Assembly (NCBI GenBank): GCA_943736015.1
Contig: OX031070.1
Coordinates: 22,837,673-22,901,672, forward strand
Direction of reading: 5' to 3'
DNA: 64,000 bases
Source of the DNA: Tridacna crocea
Taxonomy: Eukaryota > Mollusca > Bivalvia > Cardiida > Cardiidae
A program made the position numbers and the translations under genes. Shown in pieces: positions 33,901-45,900 of the stretch. The notes under the pieces are model-generated. The model saw nothing but the letters and a program-made list of their open reading frames with translations. It did no database searches and was not told the DNA's origin. Numbering within the stretch: the first letter of the stretch is position 1; every line of letters starts with the position of its first letter.

Positions 33901-36900
33901 CAGAAAGCATCTTTTTAGCAAGAGTTTAAGTGTCATCTGCAAATGCTTTCAATTTGGTCTAGTCCAAAAGTTTGTCATTTGGGAAAGGGTTAAACAGGTG
34001 TGGAGAAGCCTATTCTTTTTCAAGATAGGATCCAACCAAGGCCTCGGGATTTCAGATCTTTTACCTTCAAAACAGTGCCATGTAGACCAGGCCCCCATTA
34101 TGCAGATATAGAGAAGTCTCTTCTAACTTACCCAAATGCATAAACATCTGACATTTCTGAAAAGGGTAAATCTGTACTAGCATAGGCAGCCCCTGCCTGC
34201 AGGGACTTGATTATTTCTGGGGCGAGGTAGCACAACCATCCTGGGGGAATCTGGAGGCGATCTGAATGTCTGAAATAAAAATAAAGAGATCGTCATGAAA
34301 TACAGCCTTATGCATCTGTCATTCTTGTACTTGAGTTGTAACAAAATACATCTTTTAGTTCAAATTTCAAGGCTGTTTCTGTTTTGGGGAAATGGACAGT
34401 ATAGATTCAAAATCATGTAGAAATCAGCCCTTTTTTCACGAGTCAGTGAAAGAGTTAACCTATTACCACACAATCCCTACTTTTGACGCTCCTGAGAAAG
34501 AAGTCTTTAGAAAACATTATGGGAAAAGGAGAAAATGCCGGTAACCAGCATTTTCTCCTTTTCCCGCAATGTTTTCTACCCTTCACAAAACAAATCTCAA
34601 ATTTTCTGTCACTTTTATTCTGTCGTCTGCAAATGCTTTCGGTTTAGACATGCCTAAAATATTGTCGTTTGGTAATGAGTTAAGAAAATATTCAGATTTG
34701 TATAAACTTCCATGCGTGATCTTCAAGAGCTAATTATGATATTGTATTATATTTGAACCAGGCATTGTGAAAAGGGTACTTAGTGCATCTGTGAAGTTTC
34801 AGCCAATGTCAGCCTGGAAGGACTCCGTGCAGATTCACCTGGGCTGAAACTTTTCATTAGTGGTCAGTTTTCTGTCAGTCCAAGGACCAGTCTACCTCAC
34901 GGTTAAGTCAGTTGTTCAAAAAAGATGCCATTACGGATCTGTGATAATGTGATAGTTTGCATCACAGAGATGTGACCTTTTGCTACAGCATGGCGCACAT
35001 ATAATTTAACAACACTATGACTGATCATTTCTTACCTATTTGCATGACACAATTTGGTCACATTGAACAAACCAAAGTCTGTGATGACCACTTTGTCTTT
35101 ATCAAAAAATATATTTTTTGTCTTTAAATCCTTATGTACAATTCCTTTGGCATGCAGGTATCCCATTCCCTGTAGAATGAAACAATGACAGAAAATTAAT
35201 TTTACGATCTTCATCACTACTTTATGCCTATCATGTTTAACTCTTTACCAAACAATAAATTTATAGAGTGGTCCAAATTGAAAACATTTGCAGATGACAA
35301 ATAAATGTGACCGAAAAATCAAAATTTCATCAGGAAAGGGTAGAAAACACGGTGGAAAAAGAAGAATATGCTGGTTATCAGCATTTTCTCATTTTCCCAC
35401 AATGTTTTCAAAAGGCTTCTTCCTCAGGGCTGTCAAGCTGTCATTGTGTGGTAAAGGGTTAACACCATTCTTATCATTATTTCCCTTACCTCAGTGCCCA
35501 GTGCACCTTACAATGCTATCCTCAAGTACCTTTCACCAGTTCTTGGCAAAATATTTTTTCAAAGCTACTAGCAGCTTTTCTACATACCTACTGTCTAAAC
35601 TATGATTGGCAGAGAGAGTTAGGAAAATATCCTGTCACAATGTCTATTACCAATCCTAAGATGGTTACAGGAGAAAGTTTAAGGTTCAAAATGAGTAAAC
35701 TTTATCCAAATTTTGCGCAGCTTGATCTTTAGATAGTTAAAAAGGCCGATGCTATACTTCACATTCCAAATGTTTAACTCTTTACCAAACTACAAAATTT
35801 TGGACTAATCCAAAATTGAAAGCAATTGCAGACGACAAAATAAATGTAACTCAAAATTTGAAATTTGTTTCAAGTAGGATAGAAAAAATAAGGCAAAAGG
35901 AGAAAATGCTGGTTTCCAGCATTTTCTCCTTTTCCCACAATGTTTACTAAAGGCTTCTTCCTCAGGGTCGTCAAAAGTAGGGATTGTGTTGTAATGGATT
36001 AAGTCTTTACTTTTTAACTAGTCCTTTTTAAAAGCATTTGTGACTGACAAATTAAGTGTTGCTAAAATAGTTAAATTTGTCATTGAAGGATTGTAAAACA
36101 TTGTGGGAATGAGAGGACCTGCATTATCTCCTTTTTAGACTATGTTTTCAAAAACCTGCTCCTTCACAGTTCTTGAAACATTGGGATTCAAGTAAGTAAA
36201 CTTTATTCAGAAATTATTCTTATGAGAGATTTATCAAGATGTCATATCTTACCTGAGACACTTGCTGTGCAATTATAATAGTCTTACTCATTGGAAATTT
36301 TTCCTTCCTTACATGTAATAATGTAAACAGGGAATTGCCTTTGCATAAACTGAAACAAAAACATGAAAATAACATTAATCAGTGCTCATTTTTTTTATAA
36401 AAATCATGTTGACCTTTTATTGTAATAAAATACAGCACAACTGCATTTTGACTGTTTATATAAAGTGCAAAAGAAAAAGGAGATGTGGTCATAACAAACA
36501 CCTATTCCATCCCTCTCTCCTACTACCATGTGTAAAAAAAACAGTACTTCAAGGGAGGATCAAACCAAAACCTCTAGACTGTCCATCCTACATGCAAGGA
36601 CAAGTGATGTTGTGAACTGATTTGTTCCAATAATCAATCTAACTCTTCACAAGACAACAAAACTTACTCTCATTCAATTTCACTATTCATGTGATTTTTC
36701 TTTGATAGGATAGAAAATATCGAGTGAAAAGGAAAAAACTGCTGGTTACAAGCATTTCCTCCTTTTACCTCAATGTTTTCAAAAGGCTTCTTCCATAGTG
36801 CTGTTGAAAGTCAGCTTCATACCAAACAGCCCTATATCTGCTTTAACCCATTACCACACAATCCCTACTTCTGACAACCCTGAGAAAGAAGCCTTTAGAA

Positions 36901-39900
36901 AACATTGTGGAAAAGGGAGAAAATGCTGGTAACCAGCATCTTCTCCTTTATCCGCAATGTTTTCTACCCTTCACAAAACAAAATTCAAGTTTTCAGTCAT
37001 CTTTATTTTGTCGTCTGCAAATGCTTTCGATTTGGTCAAACCTAAAATTTTGTCATTTGGTAATGAGTTAAAGGGTTTGTAAGTCACATAGACGATACAA
37101 TGACTTTTACAACAAAGTTCTTATCTTGATTTTATCATTTTTACATAAAAATCTACAGAGGAAAAAATTGTAACTTCTTACCTAGTAACTATAGCTAAAT
37201 GTGGGGGTTTCATACATGCACCCATGAATAAAACTAAATTCTCATGCCTTGTTTTACGCAGCATGGCAACCTGAAAAAGAGGGAATCCAGACAGATTAGT
37301 ATAAGTTGAAAGAAAGAAAGAACTTGTTTCTCAATCGATGTAAAATAAATATGTTTGAACTAAAAACAGGGGAAAAAAACATATTACAAATTGTTTTGTT
37401 ACATCCTTTGAATTCCATCTCAGAGGGATGGAAAACACTGTGGAGTTGGTATCATCCTTTCTCCGTGACATTTTCAAAAAGCCTCTCCATTTGGCTGGTA
37501 AAACTCAGGATTGTGTGGTAAACGGTTAAAGATAAATAGTTGCACAAAGGAAAAAAACTTAACCTGATGAGGGATTGTCAACACAAGTTCACCTAACTAC
37601 ATCCCTAAAGACGCATGCACAGATTGACTATTCCTGTAATTAACACTGAGGTGGAAGAAAACAGTTTATATATATTTCTTTAGATAAAAAAACATCATGA
37701 AGAAACACTTTATTACCTCTAGTTTGAAGGCAGATAACTGTGCAGCATTGTCTGAATCTGAATCAAAGTTTAACATCTTAATGGCTACATCCCCATGCCA
37801 CTGACCCCTGAAAATAAAAAACATATATGAACCATGCTCTGTGAAAGGGGGCTTAACCCTTTACTCCATAACACTGTGACACTGTGTCACAGAAAAATTG
37901 CATCATTTGAGCCACTACAAAATCATCGTCTGGAAATGCTTTTGAGTTGGATAGGTCTAACATTCTGCTGTGTGGTAAAGGATTAAGGAGAAAATGATTT
38001 TATTTTACCAATGTTTTTAACTGCTGGCAAAAGTACCTAAGCTAAATCAAAGAACAGCTGACTTATGTGTGTTATTCTCTGTAAAAAGATGCTCTATTCA
38101 ATTTCTCAACTTGGCCAAATTATTTTCAGAAGCATTCTGCAGTAGCAAAGGTTAAGTCATTACAAAAATGAGATAGAAACCACAGATCCCCTTCAGTTCA
38201 TTTGATCTACTAAGGTATTATTGTTTCATGCAATATGCTTACTTGTATACTGTCCCAAATCTACCTGTCCCAATGATGTCTTCTTTAATCAACTGCTCAA
38301 ATGGAATGTCCCATTCTTTTAAAGCTACAGAAAGCTGAAATACATAAGGAGGGTAAACAAAGTGAAACAAACTATGAAAGGAAGTCTACAATGAAAAATA
38401 AGCAAAGCTTTTGCTTAGACTGCTTAACTCTTTACCACACAATCCTGACTTTTAACGACCGAGAAAGAAGCCTATAAAAACATTGTGGGAAAAGGAGAAA
38501 ATGCTGGAAAACCAGCATTTTCTCCATGTACCACAATGTTTTCTACCTTATCAAAGTAAGAAATCATCATATTACCAAGACTTAACTTGTTGTCTGCAGA
38601 TGCTTTGAATTTGGTCCAGTCCAAAAATTTGTTGTTTGGTAAAGAGTTAAAATACATTCAGAGAGCTTGTTTTACAGTAAATGTAAAATTGATAGGCATA
38701 AACTAAACCAAATGAATGAAACGGTAAATGCTGACAACCGATAAGAAAGGTCCACATAGTGATGTTGGTAACAGATGTATGTCACAAAATGTCTTAGTGT
38801 AAGTTAATGATCAGACTGAATGGTCTATGTTATCCGATTTCAATCTACACGCATATGAATGCATCTCAAATTTTTTCTCAATCCATATATCCACTGAAGA
38901 ATCGTTGCGTGCTATAAACCCAGCTCATAATAACTACATTAATTGCCACAGACTTGTGTGTATCACAGGAGACATCATACAAATATTGTGGTGAAAGAAA
39001 AAAATGAAAGAAACAAGCAAGATCTCCTACTGTCAGTAAGTCCTTATAATATAGCATTACAGCTTATTTCATGTTCATTTTCAAAGAACATCCTAAATGG
39101 ATGTTTTTCAAGTTTTCTGCTGCAAATTTGTTCCAGGAGGTATACACTCAATAAACTGTTGAAAACTTTGAAAAGAAATCATCCCAAGGAAGTTTATTCT
39201 TTCTATAAAATAACAGAGCCATGGGCTGTGAAAATTGAGTCTGATAAATCTGCAAAAATTATCATGCAATCAGCCTATGCACTTTATTTTCGCAGACCTT
39301 TCCCTTTTGAGGCAAATATTTCCCTCAAAACCCCCTTTTGCAAATCCGAATTGCTGTGATGAAAACAGTTTGTGAGTTTCAAGCAAACACAGCAGCATCT
39401 TGCCATAGTGAACTAATCAATTCATTTTAGCTTTTTACGACATAATCCCAGGTTTTAACAATCCTGTGGAAATAGCCTCCTGAAAAACCCTGAGGAAAAG
39501 AAGAAAATGCTGATAACCAGCATTTTCTCCTTTCCCTCAAGGTTTTCTACCTTTTCATAGACAATACCATGTAACTATCATTTTGGCTAAATTTGATATG
39601 TCATCTGCAAATGCTTCTTTTTTGACTAGTCTCAAATTTTGTCACCTGATAGAGTTAAAGAATAAAAGAAAATGCTTTACACTATTGACTCTTGTCCAAT
39701 TATGGGCAATATCATCTTGACTGTCCACAGAATCTTCTCTGTCCAGCAGAGTGAGTTCTGAAGTATTACTCTGAAAAAAAAAAAAAAACAACGTTAATCA
39801 GCATGTTACCATTTGGATGCTACTTCTTTTGTCTTAAGGTGGATAGATTTTGAAATACTTTGGCTTATTCCTTTCTTCAGAAATCCCGTTTCAACCCTCT

Positions 39901-42900
39901 ACCAAACAATCTAAGGTTTCATGACCCAGAGACAGAAGCCTTCAGAAAACATTGTGTGAAAAGGAGAAAATGCTGGTAACCAGCATTTTCTCCTTTTCTC
40001 ACAATATTTTCTACCCTTCCCAAAATGAAGTTCAATGTCTGAGTTATGTTAACTTTGCCTTCTGCAAATGCGTCCGATTTGGACTAGAAGAAAAAAGCTT
40101 TCAAACATTTATGGAATAGAAGGAATTACTGATAACCAGCATTTAGTTCTTTTCCCACAAGTTTTCTTACCTCTTTCACATATCCATTCATTTCAGCAAT
40201 GACATTTGTCTTGGATACCAGCATTTTCTCTTTTTCCAAAGCCTTCAACACCTCAGTCATTAAAATTAGGACGGTGTGGTAAACAGTTAAAGATCAGGTT
40301 TTATTTCTCATCAATAGTGCATAGTGTTCCACAACTGCTACTATGTTTTTTAAAGCTATGTCCTATGAAACAATTACCCATGGATTAGTAAGGCTCTGCA
40401 TTATCATAAACTCTTTTCTAGACAACAGAATTTTGGCTTTTTCCAAATTGAGAGCATTTGCAGATGACAATTTTCCGTGTGGCTCAAATGGGACAATTTT
40501 TCCTTGATGGGGTAGAAAACATCGTGGAAAAAGGAGAAAATGCTGGTTACCGGCATTTTCTCCTTTTTCCACAATGTTTCCAAAAGTCTTCTTTCCTTAT
40601 GTCGTTAAGTGTCTGCTACCACGACTTGCTAAACAAAGTATACTCACATCTACAATAGTTTTATCACTATCATTTGATGTATTGGTACTAACAACATCTC
40701 TGAAAAGATAAAGGGCAAATTATCAGTATAAATTTACATTAGCAATGTTCCTCTTACACAAATATCAGTATTTCAAAACTGACACCCATGTTGTGGGTAC
40801 TTGTTATTCTGGATTACATAACTTTGACAATCCTTCCTTCCTTTCCTTTCCTTTCTTTTCTTTTCTTCTTTCATTCTTTCTTTCTTTTTTTCTTTCTTTC
40901 TTGAATGAATGAGTGAAGGAACAAACGAATGAACAAGTTATGTTGTTTTTTGTTGCACAGACTGCTTAACACCTACTTTAGAAAGAATGAGCAAATGAAC
41001 GAACAAACAAATGAACTAATGAATGAAGGTACCAATAAACTAATGAATGAACGAACAAATGAACGAGTTACATTGTTTTATGTTGCACAGACTGCTTAGC
41101 AGCCACTTTAGAAAGAATCAGTTGCTAGCTGCTTGTACCTTTCAGACCACAAATTCTAAAGCTGCAATTAACTGTACATACATTAGTCTACTATCACTAT
41201 ACTGAGACAATTCTTCTTTGCTGTGTCTTTACAGAAATATTCTTCAAAAACTTTTCAGTAAAGAGCCTTCAAAAACATTAACTAATGAATATTTTTTCAT
41301 TTGAATGGTCACATATTCTACTTGTGCATAATAATTGTTTGCTTCTATAACGGTTATAGAAGCAAACAATTATTAACCAGTATTTTTTCATTCAAATTTG
41401 ATGTACTTTTGACGGGAAAACACTTAGCAAATACAGAGCTGTTGACTTAAACTCTTCACTCTATATACTCATCCATTATTAAATCATATGCAAACATCAT
41501 TCAGTTTAAAGTTAATTTCGGAACTGTCTGTGTAAATATAGGAAACACTAGGGGAAATAGAAAAATGTTAATTACTAGCATTTTCTCCTTTTCCCATAAT
41601 GTTTTCAAAAGCCTTCTCCATTGGGGTTGTGAAAATTCAGGATGAGATAAAGGGTTAAATATGACTTACACATCACGGTCCCACAGCCCTGACACTATAG
41701 GCTCAGTCTGTGTAACATCTGTAGAACTTTCTGATATATCTGTGAACAAAAAATTATGCAATTGTAAAAATGTGTCGGTCCATTCTGGGGAAAGTTCAGT
41801 TTTTCCTTCCCATTAACCAACATTTTTTGAAGCCATTGAGAGAAAAGGGGTAAATGCTTGTAACAGGTAACTGCTCTTTTCCTGACAATGATTTTCAATC
41901 AGTCTTGAATAGTGGTATTTCTGTGTATTTTAATGGCAGGTTTCTTGAAGTGCTTCATAATTCATTTTCCTAAATAATATGAAATCTCATTCATCTGACA
42001 GGTCACTTGGCTATGTCTTTTCTGCGTAATTATCATCAGCATTTGGCTGGAGTTCTGAGGTGCTTTGCCAAAAAGCACTTGCAAGGAAAGTGGCGGCTGA
42101 ACCAACACTTTCATATACCAAATCCAAACCATTGTGCTATAAAGAAACCTGAAGTTCAAAGGTATGGGCTAAGGCTAAAAATTAAATAAACATGACTTGA
42201 TTCAGCCCTGCACTAACATAACTAAAGGTTTGAGCCATGCCCTGACAAAAGGAGGCTTAACTCAACTCCATGTTACATGGTATCAAGTAAATAATCACAA
42301 ACTTATAGATCCATAATATCCACTTTTGTTTAAACCAACTTAACCATGTGATAGACTGGTCCAAGGACATACAGAAAATTGACACATAGCAAAAAGTTTC
42401 AGCTCAGGTCAGCATGCACGGATCACGCAGGCTGACCTGGGTTGATACTTTTTGCAGATGCATTAAGCCCCCTTTTCACACAGCATGTCTCATTTCTGTT
42501 ATTTCATATAAGAATCTCATCAATGAGCAACAGATAACTTGTTATATGCAAATGCTTTTAAAATGCACCAGCCTTATAGTGTCTCAATTGACTGGATTTG
42601 TCTTTGACTTGGCAGAAAATATAGTGAGAAAGGAAAAATATCCTTTTCCCACAATGTTTTCAAAAGTCTTCTTTCTCTGGGTCATTATGACAAAAAAAAA
42701 TTTCGTACCTAGATAAACATTTAGTTAAGGTTCAAGAACAAGAAAATTAAGTAAAGTCATAAACTTACCTGGAAACTGAAATGAGTGAACCTGTATATGT
42801 GGTGAAGCGAATGGTGAAGGTGATGTGATAGTCCCCGAGGACATGCCGGCAGGGACAGGGGAGGAATGCGTAGAAGAATTGGAGGAAGAGGCGGAGCTTG

Positions 42901-45900
42901 AATCTGGAACTGGGAATGCTGGGACTGAACTTGTTGACCTTAACGACTCAGGTGTATTATCCGGAAGTACTAAATTAGGTGTGGTGGTTCGCCTTGGGTT
43001 TGATGTACCTGGAACAAACAATGAAGATATTACGTAATATATAGTGAATAATAAAGTAATCTTGAACAAAAGGTCCAGACATTCAAAGACTATCTTAGAG
43101 ACTCTTGTAAGCCCCTACAACATGGATTTTAGTAAGTACATCTATCAGTATGTGTTTTAAAGAGTCAGTTATCACACCCTGTTATCTAGACCTTTTGTAA
43201 CAGTATTCAGAACAGTTACCATATACAGAAAGACTGCTACACTTCTTTTAAGATTATACTGGAAACTGTTTTTCACTCAACAGCAAAATACACTAAGTTT
43301 TTTATGTCCAAGATTACCTGTAATTTCTAGTGATTCTACACATATTTCTCTTACAGTTCCAAATCAAGTTTTAGCATTTCACAAAAATAACCCTTCAACA
43401 TCATTTAATTGTTAAAAAAAAAACATTAAATTACTAATAAGCATTAACTAAAGGCAAAAACCTCATCCAGGACACTTCTATGTGCAACCAATACCCAGTG
43501 GTTTAACCCTTTACCACACAACAAGATTGTAGACCTGTCCGAATTGAAAGCATTTGCAGATGACAGTTTCAACGTGGCTAATAAGAAATGATTTTTCTTT
43601 GATAGGGAAGAAAGCATTGTTGGAAAAGGAGAAAATGCTGATAACCAGCATTTTCTCCTTTTCCAACAATGTTTTCAAAAGCCTTCTCTTTCAGGGGCAT
43701 CAAAAGTCATCATTGTGTGGTAAAGGGTTAACAAATAAGACACAGCATATCACCATATACCAATCGCAAAACTAGTCCCTTCATTCATATACTGATTATT
43801 CCATTTACTCAACTGACAAAAACAGAGAATAAAAGTTACTTGAAAATGATCCTGTTTCAACTCTGATAATCTTTTAGGCAAAAATACTAAATGACTTACT
43901 GATATAATATTGAGGCTGTATCTAATTTATAGAAACTGTTGTTAACTTGTTTTCTAACAGAAACATGTTTGCTTGCACTTTAGTTTTTAAAAACCCAAAT
44001 TGAATATTAGCTGTTAAAAGGTTGAGTTATACACCAGAATTAATCTATGGTGACTTACCTGCCTTTCCATTTGATTCTTTACCTTTTGCAACATACTTAA
44101 ATCATGTAATTTGGAGAACAAGCTTATAAAATATGATTTCAGATTTAACACATGATTACACACCAAAGCGTTCTAGCTATTGGAGAATGTATAAATGTCT
44201 TTTTTTATTAAATGTTGTCAAGAGATCTGCTGCATAACTGAAAGATTTATTTTCCAGATGTTCAACGTCAATACATTGTTCGGACATAAGAAGCAAGCCA
44301 TTTCCACCACCTTCTTTAATAAATAGCCTAATGTAACATCAAATTTTGTATCGTTGATCATAACAATGCAGTGTGCATCAAGGGGGAAAGAGAACACTCT
44401 TGTGCATATATCTCACATTTAAATTTCCTGAAGCGATTAAAAACTCCATCTAACAGTCTATGATGTCTAGGCGGGACTGTTACTACAGGTATAAATAAAT
44501 GGAATTTTATATATCAAAGCTTAATCTTTGATCCCAATCCATATTCAATAATGAACTTGAGATTTTGCTCTACTTGATTAATGCTCAAATTCAATTAAAA
44601 TTTGCAAATGCCTTACTTTTGGAAGATCCACCATGAAAAGTAAATGAACCACTTTCATTTACATACAATATAACACTATCCATAATTTACATGGAATTCA
44701 TGCTATGAAATTTCTTGCTCACAATTCAGTACAGATGCAAGTCAGAAAAGTCAACATTATTCACCATAGCAAAAACTTACTTTATTTACCACTTAGTCAA
44801 GTCATATAATTGCCCATGACATTTACATGTACATGCTGTAAGAGGGCCAAGATATGATTGTATCTGTAAAGCTTTTGTATCAAAATACCATTTTTTTCAA
44901 AATTTGAGACCACTTCAATATCAGCCTAAAAACTTTACTTTTCTTTGACATCATATGGGCAGCAACACGCGAAAAGGGACACTCGGATATTTGCGTAAAT
45001 TGTCGTCTCGGATCAGCCTGGGCAGTATGCGCAGGCTAATCCGAGTTGGCAGTTTCCGTTTGTATGTGATTTTCTGTTTAGCGCAAGTCTTCTGTTGCAC
45101 AAAATCTAATGTAGTCATAAAGTGCTGTCTCGGATTAGCCTGCGCGGACTGCGCAAGCTGATCCGGGACGACACTTTACGCAAATGTCCGAATGCCCCTT
45201 TTCGGGTGCTACAAGCCATATGGGAAACACTGACAAAAAGTATCTCCAGAAGATCTTGAGGTGGAAGTACTCCACAAATGGAAGGCTGAACAAAATCAGG
45301 AAAAAAATTACCTTCAAACCAAGACTTCATTACATTATCCACTAATTCTTCCGGGAGGCCACAACTTGGGGGTGCGTAATTTACACAGGACTTACAGACT
45401 TTAAATCTGAAACAAATAGAGCTTTCTATTATACATGTATTCTTCATGATATTTTATTTACTGCTACAGGTACTAATCTTTAGTACTTCCTTTTCTGTCC
45501 ACATTGTACATCATAATCAGACTGCATTTTGCAAAGAGTGTAGATCAAGATCAGGGTCAATGAAATGTTGAGGCTGAGCTTGGATGTACATGTAAAACGC
45601 GAACTGTCCATTGTTCTGTGAAATATCCTGGCAAGACAAGACTAGAAGAAGCAATGTTTTGCTCTGTTTTTTTCTAATAGAAAAAGTCAATTTCATTCAT
45701 TTTGCACTTAACATAACCACACAACAAAAATGTAGATTTGTCCAAATTTAATGCATTTACTGATGATAGTTTAAATATGGCTTATATAAAAGAATATATC
45801 TTTGAGATAAAATGAGAAAATATTGTGTTAAAAGCATTTTTCCTTTTCCAACAAGTTTTCAAAAGGCTTTGTTGTTCAAAGTTTGCTCAACAAGGCCTGC

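Larger units (their letters stand above)
30955..38334 (-). other. ksr: KSR exons 14-21: protein kinase domain and C-terminal tail
   Basis: Visible motifs: [10 protein letters not shown] lead-in; glycine loop GTGRFGTV (609-616); VAIK with K628; [28 protein letters not shown] (722-729) with D724 and N729; DFG (741-743); GWLCYLAPE with APE at 771-773; [25 protein letters not shown] replaces the usual HRD and the GWLCYLAPE segment is KSR-like rather than RAF-like. The tail has R-S-P-S-H-P (878-883), matching a mode-1 14-3-3 site, at the same place as the C-terminal sites of RAF and KSR. Mammalian KSRs have Arg at the VAIK lysine; this gene keeps Lys, as invertebrate KSRs do. Confidence 0.93.

Noticed and set aside
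38943-39359. 138-codon plus-strand frame in a KSR intron
   Set aside because: No recognisable domain, antisense within an intron and AT-rich; probably chance.
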